A stretch of DNA of 64,000 bases from positions 1-64,000 of the forward strand of contig DAOOPF010000003.1 of NCBI GenBank assembly GCA_035388125.1, given 5' to 3'. Numbering within the stretch: position 1 is the first letter of the stretch; the number at the start of each line of letters is the position of its first letter. Position numbers and translations under genes: made by a program. The notes beneath the pieces were generated by a model that did not search any database, was not told the origin of the DNA, and was given only the letters and a program-made list of their open reading frames with translations. This document shows, piece after piece, positions 45,401-53,860 of the stretch. The DNA comes from JAKPUX01 sp035388125 (GTDB lineage Bacteria; Zhuqueibacterota; Zhuqueibacteria; Residuimicrobiales; Residuimicrobiaceae).

Positions 45401-46431
45401 TCGACACCCTGTCGCCGGGCGCCACCCTGCAGGCGCTGACCCACTTTACAGTCAAGGGCAGCGTGGTGAAAGAGGGCGCCTCATGGCAGGATTTCGATGG
45501 CACGCTGCAGCTGCGGGTTTTCGACGCCCGCAAGCCGCGCACCTACGTCAGCGAGGGCGGCTCAACCGTCAATTATATTCTGCCTGGCAACACCATCTTC
45601 CGCGGCACCGCTGTGAGCGGGGCCGGCCGTTTCAGCGCTCAATTCATCGTGCCCAAGGACATCTCCTACGGCGGCAGCGACGGACGCATCAGTCTCTATT
45701 TCTGGAGCCCGGAAGGCGACGGCACCGGCTACATGAATAATTTGATGGTGGACGGCTCGGCGATGGGGTTGATCGACCGCGAGGGGCCGATGATCAAGGT
45801 CCATTTCGGCAACCCCTCCTTTGCTTCGGGCGATTTCACCACCAGCAATCCCCTCCTCCACGTCCAGATCAGCGATTCCCTGAGCGGCGTCAATATCGCC
45901 GGTGACATCGGTCATCAGATCATCATGACTCTGGACGACGGCGAGGGCAGAAACATCACAGAATATTTCCAGTATTATAAAGGCAGTTATACCTCCGGTG
46001 AGCTCCAGTATTTGCTCGCGCAGCTTGCGCCGGGGCGCCATACCCTTTCGCTCAAGGCCTGGGACAACTCCAACAACTCCAACATCGCAGAGATCGAGTT
46101 CGTGGTGGTGGCCGAATCGGATCTGACCCTGGGCAATCTCCTCAACTACCCCAATCCGATGACGGATCGTACCCAGTTCACTTTTGAGGTGAGCCGGGAT
46201 GCGGAGGTCACGCTTCAGCTCTACACCGTCGCCGGCCGGCTGGTGCGCAGGTTCCCGGCGATGCAGGCCGAGGTGGGATTTAATATTTATCCTGAAGTGT
46301 GGGATGGAACGGATGCGGAAGGGGATCCGGTGGCCAACGGGGTCTATCTGTACCGGGTGCACGCCCGCAGCACCGGCCAGGAGGGGGCGGCCGGAGTTGA
46401 TGCTGTGGGCAAGGTGATCGTGGCGCGTTGA
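42448..46431 (+). CDS. porU: Type IX secretion sortase PorU (gingipain-like C25 peptidase)
   Basis: The 1327-residue exported protein starts at ATG 42448 (ACAGGATCAGC upstream) with a signal peptide (about 3-19). An N-terminal Ig-like/pro region leads to a C25 peptidase domain with His846 in NFIGHGADELLTHE and Cys881 in IASTCEFAYWDQP, the catalytic pair of PorU and gingipains. The C-terminus carries a FlgD-Ig-like domain (LLNYPNPMTDRTQF ... GVYLYRVHA). PorU removes the sorting domain of type IX cargo at the cell surface and attaches it to lipopolysaccharide. Candidate substrates lie at 29421-30830 and 34849-35640. Confidence 0.88.
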   Translation: MRRYILFALLSFLPAALWAAGTQGVHVLSSSGSQLVLEFVPENWRIDSVRVDGQLYQNYLFSGAELTGTPGAPQLPARTVVAGIPPAGGVALRILSAEYETRSSTVLPMGRIVPDGQLTRTDYRRDAAEYGRQEYAPDIVRIAEPEDFRGQRTVKVTFHPLQASPANRQVRLYRRIVAELTFSPAVQRNSLSATGAAEDGLLRNLLVNAEQARAWRTNEAVKLAKTVRTLFPGDNWYKIIIRGDGTGGREGLYKITTAALSQAGVPIASVDPATIQLFNNGGRELPENVSATRPDSLVENAILVNGESDGRLDSGDFILFYGRSLEGKYYSSSDGKYRHYINRYGYDNVYWLTFGLTRGKRMQSRTSLPVIGEAESSFRDLAFNEEDRANIYKSGSDWLGFELARDKNIYSQSFSLPGAVPQAAAVFRFQVAGTTSGSHSFKMNANGNSLGQLSLSGQLSAYTPRQAEFTSAGVLLDGGNTLGIEYGATSDISQAYVDWVEVEYQRRFQPAGDQLIFNSPLRAGVALYEIGNFERAEIAVYDITSFHEVSVIEGAQIAGAKIRFSDEVNDQSPRRYLAVTPAAYMAVTEIRRDPSSDLRRPRDVDYIIVTHDNFYQQASQLESLREDWNSSDRLETEVVKISDVFDEFSWGLTDPVALRDFLAYAYTNWGAPGYVLLFGDGHYDFRNIYRYSTPNLIPPYESPETSEIASRTSDDWFTYLKGSNNGMQMAIGRLPVQTVDEAQGVVTKLIEYETKSLAEEWRKTVTIVGDDELVSGGKGEELEHTRQAEWLAERYVPAALNVEKIYLMEFPAVRTASISGVTKPQASAAFIDRVNQGSLIVNFIGHGADELLTHENIFNLSTDFDKVQNARRYALWIASTCEFAYWDQPQKQSFAEYLVSATGRGAIGMISSTRLVYSSENATLNYNIFNYLFSGYESSGKVARVGDALMLAKRGSSASQLNNEKFVLLGDPAMRLAAPRYRASVDTLSPGATLQALTHFTVKGSVVKEGASWQDFDGTLQLRVFDARKPRTYVSEGGSTVNYILPGNTIFRGTAVSGAGRFSAQFIVPKDISYGGSDGRISLYFWSPEGDGTGYMNNLMVDGSAMGLIDREGPMIKVHFGNPSFASGDFTTSNPLLHVQISDSLSGVNIAGDIGHQIIMTLDDGEGRNITEYFQYYKGSYTSGELQYLLAQLAPGRHTLSLKAWDNSNNSNIAEIEFVVVAESDLTLGNLLNYPNPMTDRTQFTFEVSRDAEVTLQLYTVAGRLVRRFPAMQAEVGFNIYPEVWDGTDAEGDPVANGVYLYRVHARSTGQEGAAGVDAVGKVIVAR

Positions 46432-46453
46432 GGGGGATACGGCTGCGGCCGGA

Positions 46454-48730
46454 TCAGTTCTGGTCCAGCACGTCGCGCACTTTTTTGGTGATATTCTCGA
46501 GGGTGAAGGGTTTGGCGATAAAGGCTACTGTCTCCCGGTCGACGTTTTCGTGGGCCATGAGCACATCGCTGGCGTAACCGGACATGTAAAGAACTTTAAG
46601 GCCGGGGTTGGTGCTGCGGAGCCGCTCGGCCAGCTCAGCCCCGCCCATTTGCGGCATGACCACATCGGTCAGCAGCAGATCGATGGGTTGTTTGGATCGT
46701 TCACTGGCGATCAAGGCCTCCCCCGCCAGGGCCGCTTCGATGACCTTGTAGCCCTGCAGTTGCAGCATGCGGGAGGTGAGCACCCGCACATCCTCCTCAT
46801 CCTCGACCAGTAAAATGGTCTCCTTCCCCCTCGGCAGAGTATCATAAACGGAGCGCAGGTCGGTCTCCACGGCGGCTTCGGCCACCAGCGGCAGAAAGAT
46901 CTTGAAGAGCGTTCCCTTGCCCACCTCGCTGTAACACTCCACATGGCCTTTATTCTGGCGAACGATCCCGAAGACGGTCGGCAAACCCAATCCGGTGCCC
47001 TGATCCTTGGTGGTGAAAAAGGGCTCGAAAATGCGCGCCTGGGTCGCCTCGTTCATGCCGTCACCATTGTCCTGCACCGAGAGCAGCATGTACTCGCCGG
47101 GGGTGGCGTCGATATGGTTGCGGCAGTACTTCTGGTCGAGGGTGACCCGGTCGGTTTCGATGATGAGCTTTCCGCCCCTGGGCATGGCATCGCGTGCGTT
47201 CACCACCAGGTTGACGATGATCTGCTCCACTTCCGCCGGATCGGCCTTGATGTTGCCGGTGCCCTCCTTGAAGCGGGTGACCAGATCGATGTTTTCATTG
47301 ACCAGCCGTTTCAACACGCTCACCATGTCGATGAGGGTGGCGTTGAGATCGATCACCTTCTGCTCCATCGGGGTGCGACGGCTGAAGGCGAGTAGCTGTT
47401 TGGTGTGGGTGGAGGCACGCGCGCAGGCCTTGATGATCTGCTGCACATGGCCGTAGAGGGGATCGCTGGGCATGATCGACTTGATCATCAGCTCGGAGTA
47501 GCCGTTGATGATGGTGAGCAGGTTGTTGAAATCGTGGGCCACGCCGCCGGCAAGGCGGCCGATGGCATCCATCTTTTCGGCGTGATAGACCTGCTTCTGC
47601 AGATCGATTTCGTGGGTGACGTCGCGCTTGACCGCGACGTAGCTGATGATTTGTCCCCCCCTCTCCTTGATGGGCGAAATGGTCGCCTCTTCCTCGAAGA
47701 GGGTGCCGTCCTTGCGTTTGTTGATAAAGTGGCCGTGCCAGCTTTTGCCACTCATCAGGGTGGTCCAGATCTCCCGGTAAAAACCAGCGTCATGCTTGCC
47801 GCTGTGGAGAATATTCGGTTTCTTGCCGAGGACCTCATCCTTGTCGTAGCCGGTGACGCGCTCGAAGGCGGGATTGACGTAGAGGATCCTGTTTTCGACG
47901 TCGGTGATCATGATGCTTTCGGCCGCCTGTTCGATGGCGATGACCAGGCGCAAGTGATCCTCTTCGGAGCGTTTGCGGTCGCTGATGTCGTGCGCGAAGC
48001 AGAGGACAAAATCCTGATTATCGAGCTGGTAATCATTGAGGGTGAGTTCGACGGGGATGATCTGCCCCGATTTGGTGCTGAGGCGGCTTTCGAAGGTGGC
48101 GGCATGGCGGCTGGCCATGCTCTTGAGGAGTACCTTCCATTTTTCCGGCACCAGGTTGGGATCGACAGCCGAGATCGAGAGAGCGCCCAGTTCGGGCATG
48201 GTATAGCCGAGCATCTTCAGGCCGGCTTCATTGGCGAGGGCGAAGCGGCCCTCGTGATTGAGCCAAAAGATGGCGACAGCGGCGTGGTCGACGGCGAATT
48301 TGGTGAAGCGCAGGGCTTTTTCGATGCGCCGGGTGCGCCGTTCCTGTTCCTTTTTTTCGATGGCCTCGCGTGCAGAGGCGGCCAGACGGAAAATATGGGC
48401 GGATTGGATGACATCGGCGGCGCCGGCCTTCATGCAGGCCACGGCCATTTCACTGTCGAGGCTGCCGGAGAGCACGATCAGGGGGATATCGAGATGATGC
48501 TCCTCAAGGTGGGCGAGAGCCTGCAGGGCATCGAAAGCGGGGAGGAAATAATTGGCGATGATGATATCGGGTTTGCCCGCCAGCGCCTGGGAGAAGCCCT
48601 TGGCGGAACTGACACGTACCCATTCCCCGAGCAGACCGGCGTTCTTGAACTCACGCGCGATGATCTCGGCCTGCTGGGCCTCTTCCTCGATGATAACAAG
48701 CCGGAAAGCGCTCTCCATTGCTGATCCCAT
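46454..48730 (-). CDS. Hybrid sensor histidine kinase with N-terminal pseudo-receiver
   Basis: The 758-residue soluble kinase is ordered REC-PAS-PAS-HisKA-HATPase-REC. The N-terminal receiver (about 9-115) has Asn60 where the phosphorylated Asp should be (IIIANYFLP) and lacks the usual Lys, so it probably cannot be phosphorylated. PAS domains span about 140-255 and 262-380. His399 in GGVAHDFNN is the phosphoacceptor; NARDAMP and FFTTKDQGTGLGL form the ATP site. The C-terminal receiver has Asp689 (LLLTDVVMPQMGG). No transmembrane segment is seen, so it senses a cytoplasmic signal. ATG 48718 is an alternative start. Confidence 0.88.
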   Translation of the reverse strand: MGSAMESAFRLVIIEEEAQQAEIIAREFKNAGLLGEWVRVSSAKGFSQALAGKPDIIIANYFLPAFDALQALAHLEEHHLDIPLIVLSGSLDSEMAVACMKAGAADVIQSAHIFRLAASAREAIEKKEQERRTRRIEKALRFTKFAVDHAAVAIFWLNHEGRFALANEAGLKMLGYTMPELGALSISAVDPNLVPEKWKVLLKSMASRHAATFESRLSTKSGQIIPVELTLNDYQLDNQDFVLCFAHDISDRKRSEEDHLRLVIAIEQAAESIMITDVENRILYVNPAFERVTGYDKDEVLGKKPNILHSGKHDAGFYREIWTTLMSGKSWHGHFINKRKDGTLFEEEATISPIKERGGQIISYVAVKRDVTHEIDLQKQVYHAEKMDAIGRLAGGVAHDFNNLLTIINGYSELMIKSIMPSDPLYGHVQQIIKACARASTHTKQLLAFSRRTPMEQKVIDLNATLIDMVSVLKRLVNENIDLVTRFKEGTGNIKADPAEVEQIIVNLVVNARDAMPRGGKLIIETDRVTLDQKYCRNHIDATPGEYMLLSVQDNGDGMNEATQARIFEPFFTTKDQGTGLGLPTVFGIVRQNKGHVECYSEVGKGTLFKIFLPLVAEAAVETDLRSVYDTLPRGKETILLVEDEEDVRVLTSRMLQLQGYKVIEAALAGEALIASERSKQPIDLLLTDVVMPQMGGAELAERLRSTNPGLKVLYMSGYASDVLMAHENVDRETVAFIAKPFTLENITKKVRDVLDQN

Positions 48731-48745
48731 CTCTCCTCGATATGG

Positions 48746-49306
48746 TCAGCGGATCATTTCCGAGGTATCGCCGGCCCCGGCCTCGACCAGCTGCTCATCC
48801 TCTTCGAAAAAAAGGATGTAGACGAGCAGCATGACCATACCGACGCTGAGGGCAATGTCCGCCACATTGAAAACCGGCCAGCGCTCCAGGCTGTAGCCTG
48901 CAAAGGGGATGGAGAAGAGCTTGAAAGCCGGAATGTGAATATCAAAGAATTCAAAATCGAGAAAATCGACCACCTTGCCGCGGATGATGCGGTCGGTCAG
49001 ATTGCCGAGGGCGCCGCCAAGGATGATGGTCATCGAAAGCCGCGCCCATCGCTGCTGCTCTTTCAGCTTGAAGAGATAGAGCATGATGACGATGCTGGCG
49101 ACCACCGCGAAGACAGTGAAGAAGAGGTTGTTGCTGATGCGAATTCCAAAGGCCATGCCGGGATTTTCGACATAGGTCAAACGGAAAAAATCCCCAAGTA
49201 CCGGAATCGATTCATGGAGACGCATATTTGACGCGACGACCCATTTGGTCGCCTGATCGAGAATGAAAAGGAAAAGTGAGACCCATAATATGCGGTAGGA
49301 TTTCAT
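48746..49306 (-). CDS. lspA: Lipoprotein signal peptidase (signal peptidase II)
   Basis: The 186-residue inner-membrane aspartyl protease cleaves lipoprotein signal peptides. Four hydrophobic segments are visible; the catalytic aspartates are Asp114 (GKVVDFLDF) and Asp150 (FNVADIALSVG), with NPGMAFGI and GNLTDR as further conserved motifs. The C-terminal tail is acidic. The start at 49306 lies 2 bases after the dksA-like stop, implying coupling in the ileS-dksA-lspA order common in bacteria. Several lipoproteins in this window are its expected substrates. Confidence 0.94.
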   Translation of the reverse strand: MKSYRILWVSLFLFILDQATKWVVASNMRLHESIPVLGDFFRLTYVENPGMAFGIRISNNLFFTVFAVVASIVIMLYLFKLKEQQRWARLSMTIILGGALGNLTDRIIRGKVVDFLDFEFFDIHIPAFKLFSIPFAGYSLERWPVFNVADIALSVGMVMLLVYILFFEEDEQLVEAGAGDTSEMIR

Positions 49307-49308
49307 GG

Positions 49309-49686
49309 CTATCTTTTCAACAGCTCCTCTTTGGACTTGCATTCGATGCAGAGCCGGGCGTGCGGTGAGGCCTCCAGGCGTTCGATGCTGATCTCCTTGC
49401 CGCACTGAACGCACGAACCATATTCGCCTTTTTCGATGCGCTCGAGAGCCAGATTGAGGTGATAGATCAGATTGCCGTCGCGGGCGGCGAAGAAGTACTG
49501 CTGCTCACGGTCCATGGTATCGGTGCCCTGGTCAGCCATGTGGAAAGAGTAGGAGGAGTGATCCCCGGAGGTCTCTTTCATCGAGGTGTTGAGGCCGCTC
49601 GATTTCATATGATCCAGCTCCATGAGCATCCGGTCACGTTTTTCCATGATGAGCTTCTTGAAGTAGGCCAGTTGTTCTTCGGTCAT
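49309..49686 (-). CDS. DksA/TraR-family zinc-finger protein
   Basis: The 125-residue protein has an N-terminal coiled coil (about 3-85) with an acidic tip near MADQGTDTMD and a C-terminal C4 zinc finger (Cys92, Cys95, Cys113, Cys116). DksA-type proteins bind the RNA polymerase secondary channel and, often with ppGpp, modulate initiation. It is shorter than E. coli DksA (151) and like the small DksA-like proteins found beside ileS and lspA. GGGAGAAAG precedes the ATG at 49686. Confidence 0.87.
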   Translation of the reverse strand: MTEEQLAYFKKLIMEKRDRMLMELDHMKSSGLNTSMKETSGDHSSYSFHMADQGTDTMDREQQYFFAARDGNLIYHLNLALERIEKGEYGSCVQCGKEISIERLEASPHARLCIECKSKEELLKR

Positions 49687-49718
49687 TATCTTTCTCCCAG
49701 GCAAAAAAATGGTGCTGT

Positions 49719-52700
49719 TTATAGACGAGAAATGCCCGCCAGAAGAGTCTGATCTTCGATCTTGAGCTCTTTCTGGAAGGTACCGCCTGTGGCCCCCAGG
49801 TGCAGGGATTCGCACAGGGTTTCGCTGTTGATATACTCGCTCTGGCTGGCGACCGCCTGCTCAAGCTCTGCGGAGGTTTGCAGCCAGATATGGATGCGGT
49901 CGGTGACCTCGAAGCCGGCCTCCTTGCGCATGTTCTGCACCCGATTGACGAACTCACGCGCCAGGCCTTCATGGCGCAGGGCTTCGGTCAGGTTGAGGTC
50001 CAGGGCGACGGTCAGATCACCTTCGCTGGCGGCAACCAGTCCCTCCCTGTTTTCGGTCTGGATGGTGATATCGTCGGTGGTGATGCGGGCTTCATGACCC
50101 TCGATCACCATCTGCTTGCTGCCGCTGGTGAGGAGGGAGTCGATGTCGGTTTCGTTGAAAGCGCGAATTGCCTCGGCCGCTTTGTTGACGTTTTTGCCGA
50201 ATTTAGGACCGAGATTTTTAAAGATGGGCTCGGCGCGGCGGCTGAGCAGCGCTTTCTGGTCGCTGACGAACTGCAGGGACTTGACATTGAGCTCGTCGAG
50301 AACCAGACCGGCCATGCCCTCGATATTCCGGCGCTGTTCTTCGCTGCGGGCCAGGACGATGATCGCGGCCAGGGGCTGTCGCACCCTGGTGCCGGCTTCG
50401 TTGCGCAGGGAGCGGCCGAGAAAGACGATGCGGCGCACCAGATCCATGCGCACCTCGAGCTTTTCATCGCGATAATCCAATGGGGCTTCCCCCGCCTGGG
50501 GATAGGTGGCGAGATGGACACTGTCGGCATGCCCGGCGCCGCCGTCATTGAGCTTGCGATAGATCTCATCGGCCATGAAGGGCGCCATCGGCGCCATCAG
50601 CCGGCTGACGGTCAGAAGCGACTCATAGAGGGTCTGAAAGGCCGCCAGTTTGTCAGCGCCCATCTCCGATTTCCAGAAGCGGCGGCGGGAACGGCGCACA
50701 TACCAGTTCGAGAGATCGTCGATGACGAAGTCGGAGATGGCTCGCGAGGCCCTGGTCAGGTCGTAGCGGGCGAGATTGTCATTGACGCGTTTGGTCAGCG
50801 CCGTCAGGGACGAACAGAGCCAGCGGTCCAGTTCAGAGCGGTCCGCGACCGGAATACGCGACGAAGCCGCATAGGAGAAGCGGTCGATGTTGGCATAGAG
50901 CGCGAAAAACGAATAGGTGTTGGCCAGGGTGCCGAGAAATTTGCGCAGCACATCGCGCACCCCCTCGGGATCGAACCGGGTCGGCAGCCAGGGCGGACTC
51001 ACGGTGAGCAGATACCAGCGCAGGGCGTCCGCGCCCTGGTTGTCGAGAAACTCGAGCGGGGCGACGGCGTTGCCGCGCGTCTTGGACATCTTTTGCCCGT
51101 CCTTGTCAAGGATCAGCTCGATCGAGACGCAGCTCTTGTAGGCCGGCTGGTCAAAAAGAAAGGCTCCGATGACCAGCAGGGAGTAGAACCAGCCGCGGGT
51201 CTGGTCGACCCCCTCGGAGATGAAATCGGCCGGGAAGCTTTTGGCGAACTTGTCCTTGTTTTCGAAAGGATAGTGCCATTGGGCATAGGGCATGCTGCCG
51301 GAATCGAACCAGCAGTCGATCACCTCAGGGACGCGCTCCATGGCGCCGCCGCAGGCGGGGCACTTGAGGAGGATCCGGTCGACCATGGGTTTGTGCAGAT
51401 CGATATCCGCGGGGACCTCGCTGGCGGCCTTTTCGCGCAGTTCGGCGATGCTGCCGATGCACTCCTGAGCATCGCATTGGCTGCAGCGCCAGACCGGCAG
51501 AGGGGTGCCCCAGAACCGGTCGCGCGAAAGCGACCAGTCGATGTTGTTTTCGAGCCATTCGCCGAAACGGCCTTCACCCACCTCTTTCGGGTACCAGTCG
51601 ATTTTTTTGTTGTTGGCGATCAGCCGCTCCTTGATCGCGGTGGTCTGGATGTACCAGGACTTGCGCGCGTAATAGAGCAGGGGCGATTTGCAGCGCCAGC
51701 AGTGCGGATAGCTGTGGGTGATCGGCTCGGAGCGGTAGAGGACGCCGCGCTCTTTCAGCTCGCGGATGATCGATTTGTCCGCCTCCTTGACAAAGAGGCC
51801 GGCCCAGGGTGTGACCTCGGGGGTGAACTTGCCGCTCTTGTCGACCGGCTGGAGGACCGGCAGATCGTATTTCTTGCCGAGCTGGTAATCGTCCTCGCCG
51901 AAGGCGGGGGCGATGTGGACGATGCCGGTGCCGTCGCCGGTGGTGACGAAATCCCCGAGCACGACATAGTGGCTGCGCTTGTCGGGTTTGACGAAGTCAT
52001 AGATCGGCTCATACTCGAGCCCTGCCAGTTTTTCGCCGGTGAATTCGCCGACGATTTCGAATTCCCCCTCGAGCACCTCGAGGCGGGCCTTGGCGAGAAT
52101 CAGAAACTGATCCTGGTGCTTCACCTTGACATAGTCGATTTCAGGATGGAGCGCCAGGGCCACGTTCGAGATCAGGGTCCATGGCGTGGTCGTCCAGACC
52201 AGGAAATAGGTCTCTTTCTGACCCTTCAGTTTGGCGCGGACATAGACCGAGGGATCGCGCACCTCCTCGTAGCCCTGCGATACCTCATGGCTGGAGAGGG
52301 GGGTCTCGCAGTGCGGGCAGTAGGGGAGGATTTTATGGCCCTGATAGATGAGCCCCTTCTTCCAGAACTCCTTGAGGATCCACCAGACCGATTCAATATA
52401 GTCGTTGGTATAAGTGATGTAGGGATTCTTGAGATCGACCCAGAAACCGATCCGGCGGGTGATTTCATCCCACTCCTGCAGATAGGACCAGACGCTCTCC
52501 CGGCATTTGGCGTTGAACTTGTCGATGCCGTATTCGATGACCTGGTCCTTGCCGTCCAGGCCGAGGCTTTTTTCGACCTCAATCTCCACCGGCAGGCCGT
52601 GGGTATCCCAGCCGGCCTTGCGTTCGACCCGGTAGCCCTGCATGGTGCGCAGGCGGCAGACCGCATCCTTGACGGTACGGGAGATGATATGATGGATGCC

Positions 52701-52862
52701 CGGCCGGCCGTTGGCGGTCGGAGGGCCTTCGAAAAAGACGAAAGGTCTGTTTTCATCGCGTTCCGAAACGCTGCGCTCAAAAATCCTCTGTTCCTGCCAG
52801 AATTCAAGGACTCTCTTTTCGATCTCCGGGAAGTTGAGTTTTTCGGGTAAGGGCTCGTACAT
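49719..52862 (-). CDS. ileS: Isoleucyl-tRNA synthetase, eukaryotic-like type 2, with swapped GxHH motif
   Basis: The 1047-residue class I synthetase charges tRNA-Ile. It has the Rossmann core, an editing insertion (about 190-400), KMSKT (591-595) and a long C-terminal anticodon-binding part of IleRS type 2. The signature that is normally HxGH reads Gly55-Ile56-His57-His58 (GRPGIHH), i.e. first and third residues exchanged. This GxHH form occurs in MupA-like and some chromosomal IleRS2 enzymes and has been linked to very high mupirocin resistance. It is the only ileS here and leads the dksA-lspA operon. Confidence 0.93.
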   Translation of the reverse strand: MYEPLPEKLNFPEIEKRVLEFWQEQRIFERSVSERDENRPFVFFEGPPTANGRPGIHHIISRTVKDAVCRLRTMQGYRVERKAGWDTHGLPVEIEVEKSLGLDGKDQVIEYGIDKFNAKCRESVWSYLQEWDEITRRIGFWVDLKNPYITYTNDYIESVWWILKEFWKKGLIYQGHKILPYCPHCETPLSSHEVSQGYEEVRDPSVYVRAKLKGQKETYFLVWTTTPWTLISNVALALHPEIDYVKVKHQDQFLILAKARLEVLEGEFEIVGEFTGEKLAGLEYEPIYDFVKPDKRSHYVVLGDFVTTGDGTGIVHIAPAFGEDDYQLGKKYDLPVLQPVDKSGKFTPEVTPWAGLFVKEADKSIIRELKERGVLYRSEPITHSYPHCWRCKSPLLYYARKSWYIQTTAIKERLIANNKKIDWYPKEVGEGRFGEWLENNIDWSLSRDRFWGTPLPVWRCSQCDAQECIGSIAELREKAASEVPADIDLHKPMVDRILLKCPACGGAMERVPEVIDCWFDSGSMPYAQWHYPFENKDKFAKSFPADFISEGVDQTRGWFYSLLVIGAFLFDQPAYKSCVSIELILDKDGQKMSKTRGNAVAPLEFLDNQGADALRWYLLTVSPPWLPTRFDPEGVRDVLRKFLGTLANTYSFFALYANIDRFSYAASSRIPVADRSELDRWLCSSLTALTKRVNDNLARYDLTRASRAISDFVIDDLSNWYVRRSRRRFWKSEMGADKLAAFQTLYESLLTVSRLMAPMAPFMADEIYRKLNDGGAGHADSVHLATYPQAGEAPLDYRDEKLEVRMDLVRRIVFLGRSLRNEAGTRVRQPLAAIIVLARSEEQRRNIEGMAGLVLDELNVKSLQFVSDQKALLSRRAEPIFKNLGPKFGKNVNKAAEAIRAFNETDIDSLLTSGSKQMVIEGHEARITTDDITIQTENREGLVAASEGDLTVALDLNLTEALRHEGLAREFVNRVQNMRKEAGFEVTDRIHIWLQTSAELEQAVASQSEYINSETLCESLHLGATGGTFQKELKIEDQTLLAGISRL

Positions 52863-53010
52863 GGGGGATAATTCCGTTCTTTCTGCGTTCAGAGATGACT
52901 CTATAACGATGCTGCACTCAAAGATATTTCTTCAGGAGCTGTGCCCCTCTGGCGATGGTCTCTGCCGGTCTGGCCGCGCGCCCGGTGATGAGGATAATGC
53001 GCAGCTCCTT

Positions 53011-53829
53011 CTACAAGGCGCGGATGATGGCGCGCAGCAGGGCGCGGAAGCGCGGCCCCAGCTCCGCCGCGACATGATTGACCTCTTCATGGCTGACGCT
53101 GACCATGGCTCCGGGCAGGGACTGATCGGTAACCGCCGTGAGGGCCAGCACCTCCATGCCCAGCTGTCTGGCGGTCAGGGTCTCCGGGACCACCGACATG
53201 CCGACGGTATCGGCGCCGAGGATCTGCAGCATGCGGATTTCGGCTTCGGTTTCAAAGGCGGGGCCGATGACCGCCCCGAAGATGGTCTCATGCAGCGTCA
53301 CCCCCTGGTCGGCGGCGATGCGCCGGGCGAGGCTGCGCAGAGCAGCGCTGTAGGGCTCGCTCATGTCCGGAAAACGCACGCCCAGCGAGGGATCATAGGG
53401 TCCGATCAGGGGGTTGGTTCCCATCAGATTGATATGGTCATTGATCAGCCCGATGCTGCCTGGCGTCAATTCAGGGCGGATGCCCCCCGCAGCGTTGGTG
53501 ATGATGAGCCGGTTGATCCCGAGGGCGTGCATGACGCGGACGGGCAGGGTGATCTGCCGCATTGGGTAGCCTTCGTAGCCATGAAAGCGGCCCTGCATAA
53601 CCAGGAGGGTTTTACCCTCGAGCTCGCCAAGGACGAGCCGGCCGGCATGGAATTTGACCGTCGATTCGGGAAAGTGCGGGATCTCGCTGTAAGGGATGAC
53701 GCGGGCGGCGCCGAATTCATCGGCCAGGGCGCCCAGTCCCGTGCCCAGGATGATGGCGAGATCGAAGGCACGTCCTTCCTGACTGCGGATCCAGGCCGCC
53801 GCCTCCTCTACCTGTTTTTTTAATTCCAC
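53011..53829 (-). CDS. Purine nucleoside phosphorylase (trimeric type I)
   Basis: The 272-residue enzyme splits inosine and guanosine with phosphate in purine salvage. GTGLGALAD, MQGRFHGYEGY, NAAGGI, GPAFETEAEIRM and GMSVVPE are the phosphate, ribose and base contacts of the trimeric PNP family (PunA/DeoD2 type). The start is placed at GTG 53829, which has AGGAG about 10 bases upstream and matches the usual N-terminus; the frame is open to 54159, but that part overlaps the DivIVA gene and is low-complexity. Confidence 0.9.
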   Translation of the reverse strand: MELKKQVEEAAAWIRSQEGRAFDLAIILGTGLGALADEFGAARVIPYSEIPHFPESTVKFHAGRLVLGELEGKTLLVMQGRFHGYEGYPMRQITLPVRVMHALGINRLIITNAAGGIRPELTPGSIGLINDHINLMGTNPLIGPYDPSLGVRFPDMSEPYSAALRSLARRIAADQGVTLHETIFGAVIGPAFETEAEIRMLQILGADTVGMSVVPETLTARQLGMEVLALTAVTDQSLPGAMVSVSHEEVNHVAAELGPRFRALLRAIIRAL

Positions 53830-53860
53830 TGCATCGTGCTCCTGAGAACCAGCCGTCTGT

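Noticed and set aside
44140..45444. 434-codon minus-strand frame opposite porU
   Set aside because: Antisense shadow; the plus strand carries intact C25 catalytic motifs.
47405..48724. A 439-codon plus-strand open frame opposite the hybrid kinase
   Set aside because: Antisense shadow with no domain similarity.
49800..52850. A 1016-codon plus-strand open frame opposite ileS
   Set aside because: It is the antisense shadow of a long GC-rich gene; it has no recognisable domain, and the minus-strand IleRS is unmistakable.
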